Below, in pieces: positions 36,624 to 49,708 of a DNA stretch of 64,000 bases (position 1 is the stretch's first letter; the number at the start of each line of letters is the position of its first letter). Under the pieces are notes generated by a model. The model was not told the origin of the DNA. It did no database searches and saw only the letters and a program-made list of their open reading frames with translations. Made by a program: the position numbers and the translations under genes. Source of the DNA: Archegozetes longisetosus (lineage: Eukaryota > Arthropoda > Arachnida > Sarcoptiformes > Trhypochthoniidae); contig JAEMBT020000008.1 of assembly GCA_018873245.2 (NCBI GenBank), positions 8,834,238 to 8,898,237 of the forward strand, written 5' to 3'.

Positions 36624-39600
36624 ATGAGTTCTCCACATTCCTCTTCAGTTAATTACGATCACAGTTCGCTCATAAGGAGGCAATTTCTGAGGATCGAAGA
36701 ATTGGAAAATGAATGTAAGTACAATTAGTATGAGCTAAACAGTTGAAAATAATTAATTGTAATTTTGACGAACCAGTGGCTCGTTTACGACGAGAAAGAG
36801 ACGGACTTTTGAGCGAAAACGAAAGACTCGTTTTTCAATTACAATGCCTTACAGTGAATGTGAATCAAAACAAAAACCATTTGAAGTAATGACCGATTCA
36901 TTTGTTAATTGTAGTAAATTGTTTCGATATTTAATTGTTTGATTTAGACACGAGTCAAAGGGTGGCGCCATCAATACTCAGCTCGACTCCAATTTGAGGT
37001 AAATGTGGGTCAAAACTAATGAACTTTTTTTAGTCAATAATGCGTTCAATTTTGCCACGAACTCAAATACCTATTAATTAGTGATTAATTATGAGTATAT
37101 TTAATAATGATTGCGATAGAGGTCTGCCGAATTGGGTGCGAGTCTTGAATCAAAGATCATTTCATTTAAAGTAAGAAATCATTAAATTTTGGCTTAAGTC
37201 GAAAAACAGATGTTTTCTTAGCGCAAACTCTGTTCAAAGGAATTCATTGACAGATGTTTTCGACTCAAGACGAGTCGTTATAAAAACTTTTTTTTCTCCT
37301 CACTTCTTATTCTCTATTCAAATGTCGTTTGAATTGCAGTTCATTTGATTCAAGAGTAGAAAAGTTTTCTAGACCTAAATCTTATTTAAAAAATGGTTAT
37401 ATTTTGTGTTACGATATCTTCGCTAAAGTACTGAAATATTTTAGTTATTATTAAGTAGAATTAAAATTAATTAATATTAATTTCTGTCCAACAGCTATAT
37501 CGATAAAAGTCGACAATCAATTTCGAACTCAAGTAATATAAATTCAAATACGATTCCATATGAATTATCACAACAATTATTGGACCGAAGAGTGACGGCT
37601 TTGGAGCGCAAATATGGGGGTATTGTTGCTCGTGAGGCAGCCATTCGTATCCAAAGGGCTTACAGGACTTACCGCTTGCAAAAAAGGTTTCAATCGATCG
37701 CAATTCAGGCCCTAAGAGATGGAAAACAAAACCACGCGTACAATCTTAACTGTCAAAATAAGAGATTTTCTTCGGTTTCTTCAAATACAACCTCGAGTTC
37801 TATCGCGTCCAATGACGACACTATTGTCAGCGATGATTTTTCACACGCGCATTCTCTCATTGGTACTGAAGTGAGTGCGACAATCCATCAACAGTTTGAG
37901 TGTCAGCGAAAGCGTCAGTACAGAGTCGGACTCAATCTTTTCAATAAAAAGTAAGAAATAATTTTACTTTAACTGAGATTTTAGTATATTTCTGGAAGCA
38001 TTTTGAAAGTTTGACTTAAGTTTTAGAACAAATTCTAACGCAAAAAACTTCAAAAAGTTTCTGAATTAAAAAAAACTTTAATGAGCTCTAAAAACTCAAT
38101 ATTAATTAGGTTTAAAAACAATCTTCCTTGTCGTGAGTTATTTGTGAAGAAGTTGCTTGAAAAACAGTTTGTTAAAGTTGACAACATTTATAGAAAATGA
38201 TTTTTCAGTTCGCAATAACTATAAACAAGTTTTCCCAAAGTCTCGTTAATTAGTGTCTAAGGGAAAGTTTTAAAAGTTCTCACAATTTTCAACAGACTAT
38301 AAAACGTTTTTTCACACTTTTCTGCTTCAAAACAGACATTTAAAGCAGTTTTTTCCTCTTAAACATCTTTAAAAAGTTTCTAATAGTTTTTAAATTATAC
38401 AGAATATAACAATTTTTTCATTTCCATAACCCCATATGTTTTGAAGTCATTTTAAATTTCAAAACTTTTGTTGAGGTTCTAAAAAAAAGACTCAATTTCT
38501 AAACTTTTTAAGAGTGTATTCTTTTGAAGTTCTCAAAGATATTAATTATTTTTACGATCACTAGAATTTGTCAAAAGCTTTCAAAACTTCTAAAAGGAAT
38601 TGCAAAAACGTTGTTTGACCTTTGAATAGCTCTTAAAAACTAAATTTAATTTTTTCAGTCCCCCCGAAAGAGGAATACAATATTTAATAGAAAAAGGATT
38701 TTTAGAAAGAGGAAATTCTATAGAAATACAAGCCTTGAATGTGGCGCGATTTCTGTTAACGCGAAAAGGAATTTCTAAACAAATGATTGGAGAATATATT
38801 TCAACTAATCAACCCTTCAATTTATTAGTTTTGAAACATTTTTCATGTGAAATTGATTTAGCCGGCCTCTCATTGGATATCGCCTTAAGAAAATTCCAGA
38901 CATACTTCAGATTTCCCGGTATTTTGAAGAATATTCTGTAAAACTGATGTTTCTGAAAAATCACTTATCATACAATCCCTTAATTTTCAGGTGAAGCCCA
39001 AAAAATCGAGCGATTAGTCGATTGTTTCGCTTCGCGTTTTATTGAATGTAACTCTAATAGTGAGTCGCGTGATCAACAGCTGTCACGTGACTCCGTATTT
39101 ATTCTGTCGTTCGCAATAATTATGCTAAACACTGACCTTCACGTACCGACTAACAGTAAATCGCGAATGACTTCTCAACAATGGATTCATAACTTGAGTG
39201 GGGTCTTTAGTGAAGGCAATCTTTCGGAACAGTTCTTACTAGATATCTATCAACGAATCAAAACTCAGGAATTGAGAACTGGAGCCGATCACGTGACACA
39301 AGTTCAAAAAGTTCAGTCAGGTAACTATCAGTGTTAACTAATACTATTACCATTACCTAATAGTGCTTATCATAAAGTCTTCACTGAGCTATCTCCGTTA
39401 CACATACTTTAGGTGTTGCAGCTTAGGCTTTAAAAATATAAGGATAGACTACACGTGCATAGAATTAGTGCTTAATCCAAAAAAGGCTCAAGTCTTGAAC
39501 GATACGATTAATTAATAACAGAGTAGTTCTATTAAGGAACATATAAGTACTATATAACATGTTCTTTCAGTTAGCCATTTATGATTACTTTCGGCATTAA

Positions 39601-40391
39601 TATTGAGTCAACTTTATTAATTAATGGTTAGCACAAATATAAAACCATAATATTCGTTCATAATTAATTCAATGTAAACTGAATGATAATAGTTATTAAG
39701 CAATGCTATTAACTAAATAACTAATACCATACTATTGGATACTATTCGTATAGCAATAGTGGGGAAAGACGTCCCAAACCTGTGTCTTCCTCATCGAAGA
39801 CTCGTTTGCTACTGTCGTTTATACGAAATAAGAGATTTGAACAAAAAAGAGCGCCCGGGACAGCACCAAAGAGAAGTCTTTCTCTTCAATGACTTACTCC
39901 TCATAACAAAGTTGACATCAAGGGGCCGATCGGGGCAAACAGCCGAGTATTCCTATCGATCGTCCATTAGTTTAGAGGGACTTTCAGTCACTTTATTCAA
40001 ATCATTGAATCATTTTTACGGAATAAGACTTTCGCGAAGAGTTGACGACAAACTCGTGATTATGTTCAACGCCCGCAACGAATTGGACCAAAAGAGGTTC
40101 TGCGATGACCTCAAAGAGTCTATTCTTGAGATGGACGAAATGGAACAGTTGCGAATCACCAAATCCAACTCCTTATTACACCTCAGCAACAACAGTCTCT
40201 TATCCAAAGAGAACGTCGCAGCAATAGAGCGAAAGGAAAGCGAACAAATGTTAAGTCAGTCGCTGAACGAGAGCTCCAATCGAAGGAAGAGTTCTTCGGG
40301 TTCTTTAGATTCGGGACTGTCTTTGCCCTCAAGAGATCATTCGCCGCAACAATCGACTCAATCGCAGAATAAAACAGAATCTAATCATTAG
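36624..40391 (+). CDS. IQ motif and SEC7 domain Arf-GEF (IQSEC / Schizo type)
   Basis: Exons: 36624-36714, 36777-36885, 36948-36998, 37120-37170, 37495-37950, 38659-38918, 38991-39320, 39754-40391. Together they form a single 661-residue frame with every phase in agreement. Order: an N-terminal coiled coil (LRRERDGLLSENERLVFQLQ), an IQ motif (REAAIRIQRAYRTYRLQKR), a SEC7 domain (PPERGIQYLIEKGF, ARFLLTRKGISKQMIGEYI, FILSFAIIMLNTDLHVP), and a PH domain (HRRLVCYCRLYEI, REVFLFNDLLLITKL). The SEC7 catalytic region drives GDP/GTP exchange on Arf GTPases, Arf6 in known relatives; the IQ motif binds calmodulin. Animal homologues act at synapses and in muscle fusion. The C terminus is serine-rich. The protein is shorter than most family members, chiefly outside the domains. 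Confidence 0.93.
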
Positions 40392-43300
40392 TTTTTGAGT
40401 CAATTCAAAGTCAAAGTAATGCAAAATCTCTTTAATATTTAAATTAATTATAACTTTTATTAGTTTCAAAATAATATAAATTATATATATATATAAAATA
40501 TAATATAAATATGAATATAAATTATAAATATAAATATATTGTATTATTTAATTTAAATACAAATAAACATTGATTTTAATTATTATAAAGTTTTTGAACG
40601 AAAATAAGTTTTTCTCCAAACAGGAGTTCAAAACTATTCGAAAGCCTATAATAAGTGTTTGTCTGTTATGAGCGCGTGTCTATGCCCTTAGGCTATGGCT
40701 ATTGAAGAGTATTAGCATTGTTTGGCACGCGTTCGACTCTCGCTCTGTCTGTTAAACACCTGTCAGTGAAAGGAATGCGTAAAACATCTGCTGTCCGCGA
40801 GACTCTTAAACAACTTCTGTCCCCTCTTCTTATGAATAATTCACTTATTTATTGCAGTCCTTATTCACTGCTCTCAATAAGGAAAATAGTCTTAAACTTA
40901 AGTTCCAAACAAAGAGCGAAGGTTTTGAAAAGAGGTCTGGACAATGCAAATAGATTTGAATACTTTAAAAGCAGTCAAATACAACTTTTGCCAGTATTAA
41001 TTTTTAACAATTAGTTGTTTGCGAGTCTTTTGTTTGATTTCAATACGAAAATTTATTGAAGACCGAGAAGTGCTTTTGGCGTTTCTCATTACTAAATCTG
41101 ATTTCTATTAGTACTAAACTTCGCAATTTTTAAAGCAAACACAAGAGATTGACATCTATTTGATTAACTGAAAACCGAAAGGAACCGAAAACTGTGTCTT
41201 CTGATAATTACTGACATTCATTAGCAGAAAAGAACGAATGTTTAGTTGAGGTTATGAAAGATACGGTCAGTGACACATTAATAGTTCGTTATAAGAGTTG
41301 CTGCCAAATTGAAAGTAAAGACAAACCTTACTTAAAATATATACTTCGCTGTATATCCCTTAAATTGTATTTTGGCATCATTAACACAACACATTAACAC
41401 ATTAGTGTTATGGCTTGAAATATCCAGGCTGCAAGTTTGAAGCAATAATCATAAATTATACAATCTTGCTGAACTCTGATCATTAGTGAAACGTGTCTTT
41501 TTGAAGTATCGTAAAATCCGAAAATCTTTCCGTACATTTGCGACTCCAGTTATAATTATCAATTATAGTTCAAATTTTTATCAATTATACGATTAATTTT
41601 TGAGTGCTTGAAATTTAAAGATGAAATCTTTAGCAAATTTAGTTTATAAATTAAAAATCAAAGTAATAGTGAAGATTATGAGGACTGATATCGTCGCCTC
41701 TGTGTCATGATGCGCTAACTCAAAAAAGTGTGTTATGGACAAATTTCAGTTTAAAGTTTAGAGTCATAATTCTTGACACCATAACAGATGTACTCGAAAT
41801 GATATATTTGGAAATCTATTTGAAAGTTTTGATATTCCATTCGAGCAATTTATATATCTTAAGATATTTCATGTCTTAATTCAAAAGCAACTCATTTTGT
41901 CAGAGTTTTCACTCAAATATTTTAAGATTAAACCTCTGACTTCGACTGATTTTCATTTAGATTGAAGTTAAAATAAGTGAATTTGTTTTAACGAGTGAAG
42001 GTTATGTGATTCACTTATTAGAAAAAATAAATTTTTATTAGACAAGTACGCAATTATATCGAACAATCTGATTATTATTAATTATAATTATTCATATTTC
42101 CAGCTAATTTTAACTCGACACTTTTAATGTTAACCGAAAGTTAAAATATATTTTTATGAGGAAATTGTGGAAACCATGAAATGCCTACGACTACTAAAAA
42201 CTTAGCAAATCCTTTCCGTTGACTATATTTTCCTTTATAAAGCATTTCTTTCCTGTTTTTCTGACGAATGGTTCGCATTACCTTCACTTATTAAAACAAT
42301 TTGTCTTATCTTAACTTCAATTAAAATGAGACATTAGTTGACATTAGAGTTTCAAAATATTGACTATTTTTTTGAATTTTTAGCTAAAGTTAAAATAATA
42401 CAATGTTGTTTCAAAAAGTGAAAATAGTGTACTCCTCACACGATCTAACCAAATATTTTGGTATTTTTGGACTTCTTTTTATATAAAAGTTGCCTCAAAT
42501 AAACTATTTATTTGAATGAGTTCCTATTTTTAAGTCAATTCTAAACTTTATGAAAAACATCTCTATGATATACTCTTTAGTATATCTTTTAAGAATCATT
42601 TCAATTTGGATAACACACTTAAATGATACTTTGAAGTTCAATTTGTTGATAATTTGATTTAAATTAATAAAAGTTTTGATATTTTTAGATTCAAAAATAA
42701 ACGGATATAAGAGTAAATTAATTTAGAGATTATAAATCATGACTCGACAGTTGACTTGCAACAACTAAAAAGGTTCTCACAATCAATATGTAATGCGTTA
42801 ATACCACTCTCTATAGTATGGAAAAGTAACTAAATCACATTTTTGTCGCTTAGCACACTTGAGAAATCCTGTATCAATACTGTTTTGAGTTTGTATTGTG
42901 GATTTCTACAAATACAGATTTCAAAACTGAGTATTTCTGAGTATTTGTGTTACCGCTTAGATGAGATCTCTACGAGTCCTTTTATGTATCCCCTCAATTC
43001 TGTGAGAGCTTTGAAATTCAAGACAGAACTCTAGATATCGAAACTTGTAGACTTGGCGGCGACTCCCTGATTTTGGCTTATCCATTCTCCCAAGAGAGAG
43101 ATTATGAAAAATGTTGTACTTATTAGTATTACATTAATGTAACGGTACTATGTGACTTTGAGGCAGACTAATTTTGCTTTCCGATCCGTTCAAACCTGAC
43201 ACTAGTCGATATTAATCCCTAACACCTTTAATACCAATATAATAAGTATGCATAACGGGTATATAACATCAATTATAGAAATAGATGTTGTAATGAAGTG

Positions 43301-43953
43301 AATATTATACTAATAGGAATAAACGATTTCAATATATTCTCAAATCAATACAATGACATTTCTATGACTTTCAAGAAAAAAACCATAGTTAAGGCTATGA
43401 TCTATAAGTAATTAAAATAGTCTTAAAACTCATATAAAATCAAGAAACAGTTCTCATTTTATATCCACGAAAGTGGTTTATAACAAATAGTTTCCAACAA
43501 TAAAATCCAATTTTCTTTTGACTTAGTCTCTCGATAAATGATGACAACTAAAAATAATTAGAAATGTGATTAGTTTAGTTTTAGAAAAAATCTTTGATTT
43601 TTGTGAGTTTTACAAACTTTGATATGTGTGGTATCAGTTAAGGACAACTTTTTGAGTGTGAACGTGATTCTCAATAATATATCTTGTAGATCATACGTTT
43701 TATTGGTTTGATAATAAGACAGAGGAGACATATCTTATGATCAATACCAGAGGGAATGTGAAAATTAGAGAACTGTAAATCAAAGTCAATCTGATTATTA
43801 GATTAAATTTCAAAAATGTTAATAAAAAAGATTAGGCTGATTATAGAAGAGCATAGAAACCAAACCAGAACAAGTATTTCGACCAAAAATCTTTGTTAAG
43901 CGAATCGGTTTCCAAGTAGTTTGAGTCCAAAACCTTCATTATAGATTATAAGG
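40392..43953. other. 3.5-kb gene-poor spacer
   Basis: Contains the probable IQSEC 3' UTR and an AT-rich low-complexity tract of TATA and ATAAAT repeats (about 40480-40550). The longest open frames (for example 40718-41014) have no recognisable composition or domain. I see no supported gene. Confidence 0.45.
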
Positions 43954-44672
43954 TTATAGGAATGCTCTGTTATTCGTCAGTTTAGATTTCACTTTGACTG
44001 AAGTCTTGATTTTTTCGTTCATTTCTTTTGCTTTAATCAACGGATAATAACAAATGAGGTAAAAGTAGACCATTTGATAAATAAGAGACAAATAGATGTA
44101 ATAAGCGCTTAAAACGAAGATTAAATTCAAAGGGAATATATAGAAAATGAGTTGACTGAGGGAGCAGTTGAGAAAAACTGGTAAACTAAAAAATTTATCA
44201 CAAACAAAGAACATTGCTGTATTCGTGAGTGTGTAGATTTCGGCTTCATTTGAAAGTCCAATACTTAGCGGTGAAGTGAGTTTTGATATCATCTCAAAAG
44301 GTTCAAATAAGTCGGGAATTCGTTGTTATAATTTCTATAATGAATCGATTGTGTAATCAGTGTTAAGGAAAGTGTGAGAATAGCAGCGACGTTGTAGTGA
44401 ATTCTCGCATTATTAAAGTATGAAAAGTCCATAATTATTATGAAATATTCAGGATTTTCTCCTGGTAATGGTAAAGAAATGATACATCTGATCGAAAATA
44501 TCGAATTGATTATAGCAATCAAAAATGGGTTATGAATTCTGTTCCTTTTTTCTGATCCGTTCGGGAATAGAGATAAACCGAAGCGGTATGAATGAGTTCC
44601 GGCAGAAGCGACCAACAACTCTGTGGCTAATATTTTCGAAGGATCGAATTCACTTTCTGCAGTCAACGCCAT
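43954..44672 (-). CDS. Multi-pass membrane protein, possible chemoreceptor-like (frame break)
   Basis: Two overlapping frames, 44672-44289 and 44292-43954, look like one protein of about 240 residues. After ...NYNNEF the first frame loses sense, while the second stays open upstream through PDLFEPFEMISKL, and a single added C in the CCC run near 44324 joins them. It starts MALTAESEFDPSK. Three to five hydrophobic segments are visible (HNPFLIAIINSIFSI, VAAILTLSLTLI, FYIFPLNLIFVLSAYYIYL, YQMVYFYLICYY). There is no signal peptide, and a basic tail follows. The pattern recalls divergent arthropod gustatory-type receptors, but I cannot name a family with confidence. Further exons downstream on the minus strand are possible. 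The break is as likely an assembly indel as a pseudogene. Confidence 0.45.
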
Positions 44673-45194
44673 TCAGTTTTAAGCTTTAGTAAACTTTTGA
44701 TGAAACTTATTATGCTTCACTTATGTTATCGCATGAATTAAATTTAATATAAGAAATACATAATCAAAAGACGTTTTAACAATTATTACATAAAAATTAC
44801 TAAATAATTACATCAAATTCCGAATAAAAGATAATATAAACTATCAAAAGTTATAAAGGCTTGATCGGAATTAAAAGGTTAGATAAAGAGCATGGTATTT
44901 TCGAGAAATGAGCTTATCGAGTCTCGAAAAAGTTTTGGTCCCGAGACTCGAGACGTCATACCATACTCTAATAAAAACTATATCTCTGATCATTATAAGA
45001 GAGCACAAAACCAAAGTCACAAATTTTATAAGAAAATGTTTAATATCATAATTGATTGGGATCTCTAGATTGAAAAGAAAGCCATTTCCCAGATGGTGAG
45101 AAAATCCCTTATTTTTATTTTAGAAAATATTATAAAATCAATCTGAAAACATATTTTGTGAACATAATTATGACGAACTCTTATGATCTAAATT

Positions 45195-48100
45195 CTAATC
45201 ATGTTTCATCATTTTGTGGTAGAAAATAATAATATAAAATATGAACAGAAGAGGGAAAACAATGCCAGCAATTGAATCAATGCGACATCCAAGTGGCGCC
45301 TGTCTCCATTTCTGCACGTAGTTCTTCACACTGTATCCTTCTCCCACATGATAATCGCATCCATTCTTAACCAATGGTTTCTGTATTAAGTTAATAGTTA
45401 TTAAAAGTTTGTAACTGAATACTTATGCAGTAAAATCTATTTAACTTTCACGTGTACTTAAGTGGTTTTCAAAATATATATAAATATCATATAAACATTG
45501 TTTAATTGTTATTGATTTTTAAATACCATTTAACTACATGTTCAACACATTCTGCTGCAATATTTTTTTAAAGATAAAAATTAAGGAATAAAATATCTTT
45601 GGTTAACTATGATTTCTCTATTGTTGTAAGACACTCTCGTGAATCAGATTGCGAATCCATTATACTGTATTCTTAGTGAAAGTGATTCGAAATACTATTT
45701 AGTTTCAACTAAATTATTGTTTAAACAAATTTCAACTCAAATTTGATCTGAAATAATAAAGAGGTCTAAACTAATCTAGTCAAAAGCTCTCACAGTTGAA
45801 GCTTTTATTAAAAGAATCATTTCTAGATGATAAAATGTTTCAATCTAGAGTTGTATTTAATATTTGAGATGATTGTTATCAAGTGTTCTTCAGATAGACA
45901 ATGGAAATGCATTGAGAGAATTCGTCTTATTCAACTTCAATTATTTAGATGCGAATTACGTTTAAAGTAAAATCTTATGTAAAACATCGAACCAAAAATT
46001 TTCTTAACAGTTATTTTTTAAAACTAAAATTTAGGAACTATTCATACAATAGAGTTTTCTCCCAGATATAGTATATTATGAGCTCATACTATATGCTATG
46101 ATTATTACACTAAATCAAATCAAAAGAAATGGAGATTCAACAGCTGAAAAGTTGATACAATTCAGTTTTCTGGGTAATACTCGATGACAAGTAAAACTCT
46201 TTGAGTGCTATTTGAGGCACGAATCAAATGCCAAAATATGTTCATATTTAGTAGAGCCAAAGAGTACTTACCATAGCGACAGTGTCCCCATCTTCACAAT
46301 TATTGCTTTTACTCTTTTCGCAATCTTGGGTTGCAATTAGTTTTCTTATTACTGTATTTATCGCGTCTATCAATGCATTTAACGATTCCGTATTCAACAG
46401 TAGCTGCGAATATAAATAGGAGGCATGTCAAGGTCCAGCAGTCCGTTGCTGTCGAGTATGAAACTGATGGCATGTCGTAGTTCATCAGAACTGTATGTAA
46501 ATAAACTAACAATAGAGTCATGACTAAAGTGAGTATTCGGGCATAAGAGTCACGTCTTAACCAAAACGACACAAATGAGACAAAAGTTATGATTGCTGTT
46601 GGAAGAATCCACTTAGTGACAAATCTTGAGTCGGTTCCACTGAACTCGAAGTTTGCAGCCAGACACGAGTAAGTGCCTTCGAAAGAATGATTTCATTGAA
46701 TAATTGTTTACTCTTTAGGGATCCAATATTACAATTTGGTCAAATTTATTGAGTCAGTTTCTGTAAGCTATACCTGTATTTGTCCTCGAAGTACAATATT
46801 CTGTTGAGAACGAGTCTAATGTCATTTCTGGTAAGTGCAGAGATCGAGTCACTTGTATCGGATCCCCTTCTTTCCACAAAAATACTATGTCATCGGTTGT
46901 GTAACCATCTTTCATAAACAATTAGATAATTAGCACATTTTTGGTCAGAAAATAGTTCCTTAAAATAAGCTTTGCGTGGAAACACGAGTATCAATTTGAA
47001 TAACATTGAAGTTAGATTTTTATTTTAAAGATAAGCCTATTGTTGAACGCGCTCTCTTTCTCGAATCCATGGATTCCTAAAAACTTTATTTCTTAGCATT
47101 GGTGAAGAGGGGCAAATGTTATAAATTTCTGCCAAGCAATTGAATATTTTGAGTAAATACGCGTCAGAAGCAGAATCTATTTTGTGATTTCATCTAAGCT
47201 GTCAACTCTAACTTAAGAAATAATGATTTCAAACCTGAACTTCGAATGTTTGTCAAATCTTGCGCTTAAAACAATATTTGTTTTTGAATAGACATTAATT
47301 TTGCAAATTGATTAAAGCGCAATAAAATTGAAGTGAAATAACTCACAACTCGCTAACTTTAGAGAACAAATAGGCTTATGAAACGGATAATGTTTTAAAT
47401 CCATAGGACATGACAGAGTTAGCGTTATTCGAGTGGAAAACAATACATTTCCGTTAGGATATATGCGAACCAAAATATTAGGCGCCATTACTCCGTGTGA
47501 TTGGCCTGACTTTGAATTAGAGAAAAATACGTCTGGTTTCCAAATTCTGTTGACATCATTCAAAACCAGATAACGAATTTGTCCTCTTTGATCATCAAAT
47601 CTGAGTCTCGCATCATTCCATTGTTGTCGAAAAGTTAACTGCACTTTCCACTCCATGTTTTTGCTGTCAACATATTCAATATTACGAAAGAAAATGTTTA
47701 TGGCGACAATTGTTGGCTGTAAAGTATATGAATCATTTGAGGCTCTGATCCGAGGGTCGTAACGATTAGGCGCTAGAATTTCGTCAAGAATTTTCTTTTC
47801 TATCGATAAGTAATTTTTCTGCCTATAAGTGTTTGAATAAACTTAGTCAATTAGTAAGAAGAATTTTAGTTAAAATCTTTTACTTTGATTACAATTTGAT
47901 GTTAGGGTATAGTTACTTTTACAAATTTCAATAAAATAAAAGAGTAAGAAATTCAAAAATACATAGAAATAAAGTTCGACTTTCCATCAGCAGTCATAAT
48001 ATTTAAGTCCTTTTAATCTAAATGAAGTTAGTTCTAAGATTTTCAAGAAACTAGATTATTATAGCTATTGTAAAGTTCAAGCTAAACGAAAGTTAAATTT

Positions 48101-49708
48101 TTATTTCTGTACTCAAAATTTTTTACCTAATTTTTTATTTTACTTTAAGTTAAAAAGCCATATTTTTTAATAATATGGTTTATATAAGTTCAACTTTCAA
48201 TAATCTAAGTCTAGCCATATACTGTATATGTCGGGCAAGAATTAAATGGTTGTTTTCGAGTAACTTTCAATCGTTGCAAACTGTGCTGAGTGAGAGTAGT
48301 TTGATGACAATTTTTTTTAAAATAACAATTCGCGAGTAAACGAATTTTTGAAGAGTAAAAGTTCTATTACTATATTAATTTTGTCTATTATTTCGTTAAC
48401 TTGATATTGTCATAGATTAGGTAAGAAAAAAGGAACCACTTTAAGATTAAACTATTGTATTTTAATTATTTTTAGTGTAAAATTCGGCGACTATTTTCAA
48501 GCCAGTTGAAAAATACCTTTATTATCAAAATGTATCATGGTTCGAAATTCATTCGAAAGTTGAGAATAATTGTGTCTACTCTACGTTATCTGAATATTTA
48601 GCGATGAAAAACATTCGATCAGAATATAGAAAATTTTCGCTCTCAATTGAAATTTAAGGTCTGCGCTATACTTTGCTCATCATATAGAGAGAAAATTCGG
48701 CTCAATACTTTTAACCGGTATTTCTATCTCACAATTTATATACCACCAATATTTATAATTCCTTCAACATATTTCCTGATTTATAAAAATTCGACTAAAT
48801 GTGGGAGATTCATTTTGATCTAAATCACAAACTCAGAAATCTGCTGTCTAATATTGAATAAGTTTACTAATGAGGTCATTGAATATCAAAATATTAAGTT
48901 CTAACCATCATCTTATTTAACCACATTCTAAATAACATCATCTAGGCTAACACAATATAATCCAACCTAATCTAATTCTATTCTAAAGATGGATACAAAG
49001 AATATCGATTAGTTATTTCTTCTTTTCTGAGACACTTTGGTAGATAGGTTTCCATATTCTTGAAATAACTTGCGCAACTAGAAGTGATTGTAACACTAGC
49101 TCTGAAAATATCAGAGTGCAAATTATTTCAAGAATATGGAAATCTATCTACCAAAGTGTCTCAGAAAAGAAGAAATAACTAATTGATATTCTTTGTATTC
49201 ATCTTTTGAGTGAATTTTCAGAATTAATTAAAAATGAATTTAACGTTTTAAACACTTTTTGCGCCTAAGATTAGATTTTACTGAAAACAGTTAATGTTTT
49301 GTACAAATCAGTTAAAGTTTTGAACACTTCAGGCTTAAGAACTACACATAGTTTAAAGTTCTAAACAAACCAGTTAATCAATAGAAAAACTGTGTTAAAT
49401 ACTTTAATTTGTTTCAATGAAATTGACGAATAACAGATTTAAAAAGAGATTAAGGTTTCATCTATGATTATCAAAAATTAATTATTATCAACACAACAAT
49501 TATTAATTAATAGCTTTCAAACAAGTATTTCAGAAACTTTATTTCTTTTCAATTAATATAACAGTGAATTTCAATGTTATTCTAACCATATTTTCAATTT
49601 ATAACAAGAGAAGAAATTGAAATTTTCAAATGTCACAAGAACTTACCCAAAAACAAGGCAAACCAATAAATGGAGCGCAACAATCGAGATACTAATAATA
49701 CGAAACAT
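45195..49708 (-). CDS. Cys-loop ligand-gated chloride channel, GluCl-like (several frame breaks)
   Basis: Exons: 49708-49647 (signal peptide MFRIISISIVALHLL), 47822-47347, 46909-46774, 46677-46272, 45380-45195. The extracellular domain has the GluCl/GlyR layout: VQLTFRQQWNDARLRFDD, RIWKPDVFFSN, a 13-residue Cys-loop (CPMDLKHYPFHKPIC), a second cysteine pair (YCTS...YSC), then M1 (WILPTAIITFVSF), M2, M3 and M4 (IDSIAGIVFPLLFIFYIIIF). Relatives are glutamate-gated chloride channels of nerve and muscle, limited to protostomes (family knowledge). M2 is atypical: YARILTLVMTLLLV where relatives have PARVxLGVTTLLTM. The frame needs three single-base corrections, all in homopolymers: the A5 near 47814-47818, a C run at 46862-46866 and CCC near 46345. 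It could be a pseudogene or carry assembly indels. A small extra exon between 49647 and 47822 would also explain the first. Confidence 0.75.
48985..49206. mobile_element. Foldback / MITE in the channel gene's first intron
   Basis: Arms of about 87 bases (48985-49071 and 49121-49206) are almost exact reverse complements, sharing aagtgtctcagaaaagaaga and tttccatattcttgaaat. The spacer is about 50 bases. There is no coding content. High arm identity suggests a recent insertion or gene conversion between the arms. Confidence 0.85.

Noticed and set aside
40718..41014. Plus-strand 98-codon open frame downstream of IQSEC
   Set aside because: No signal peptide, domain or coding-like composition; nothing joins to it.
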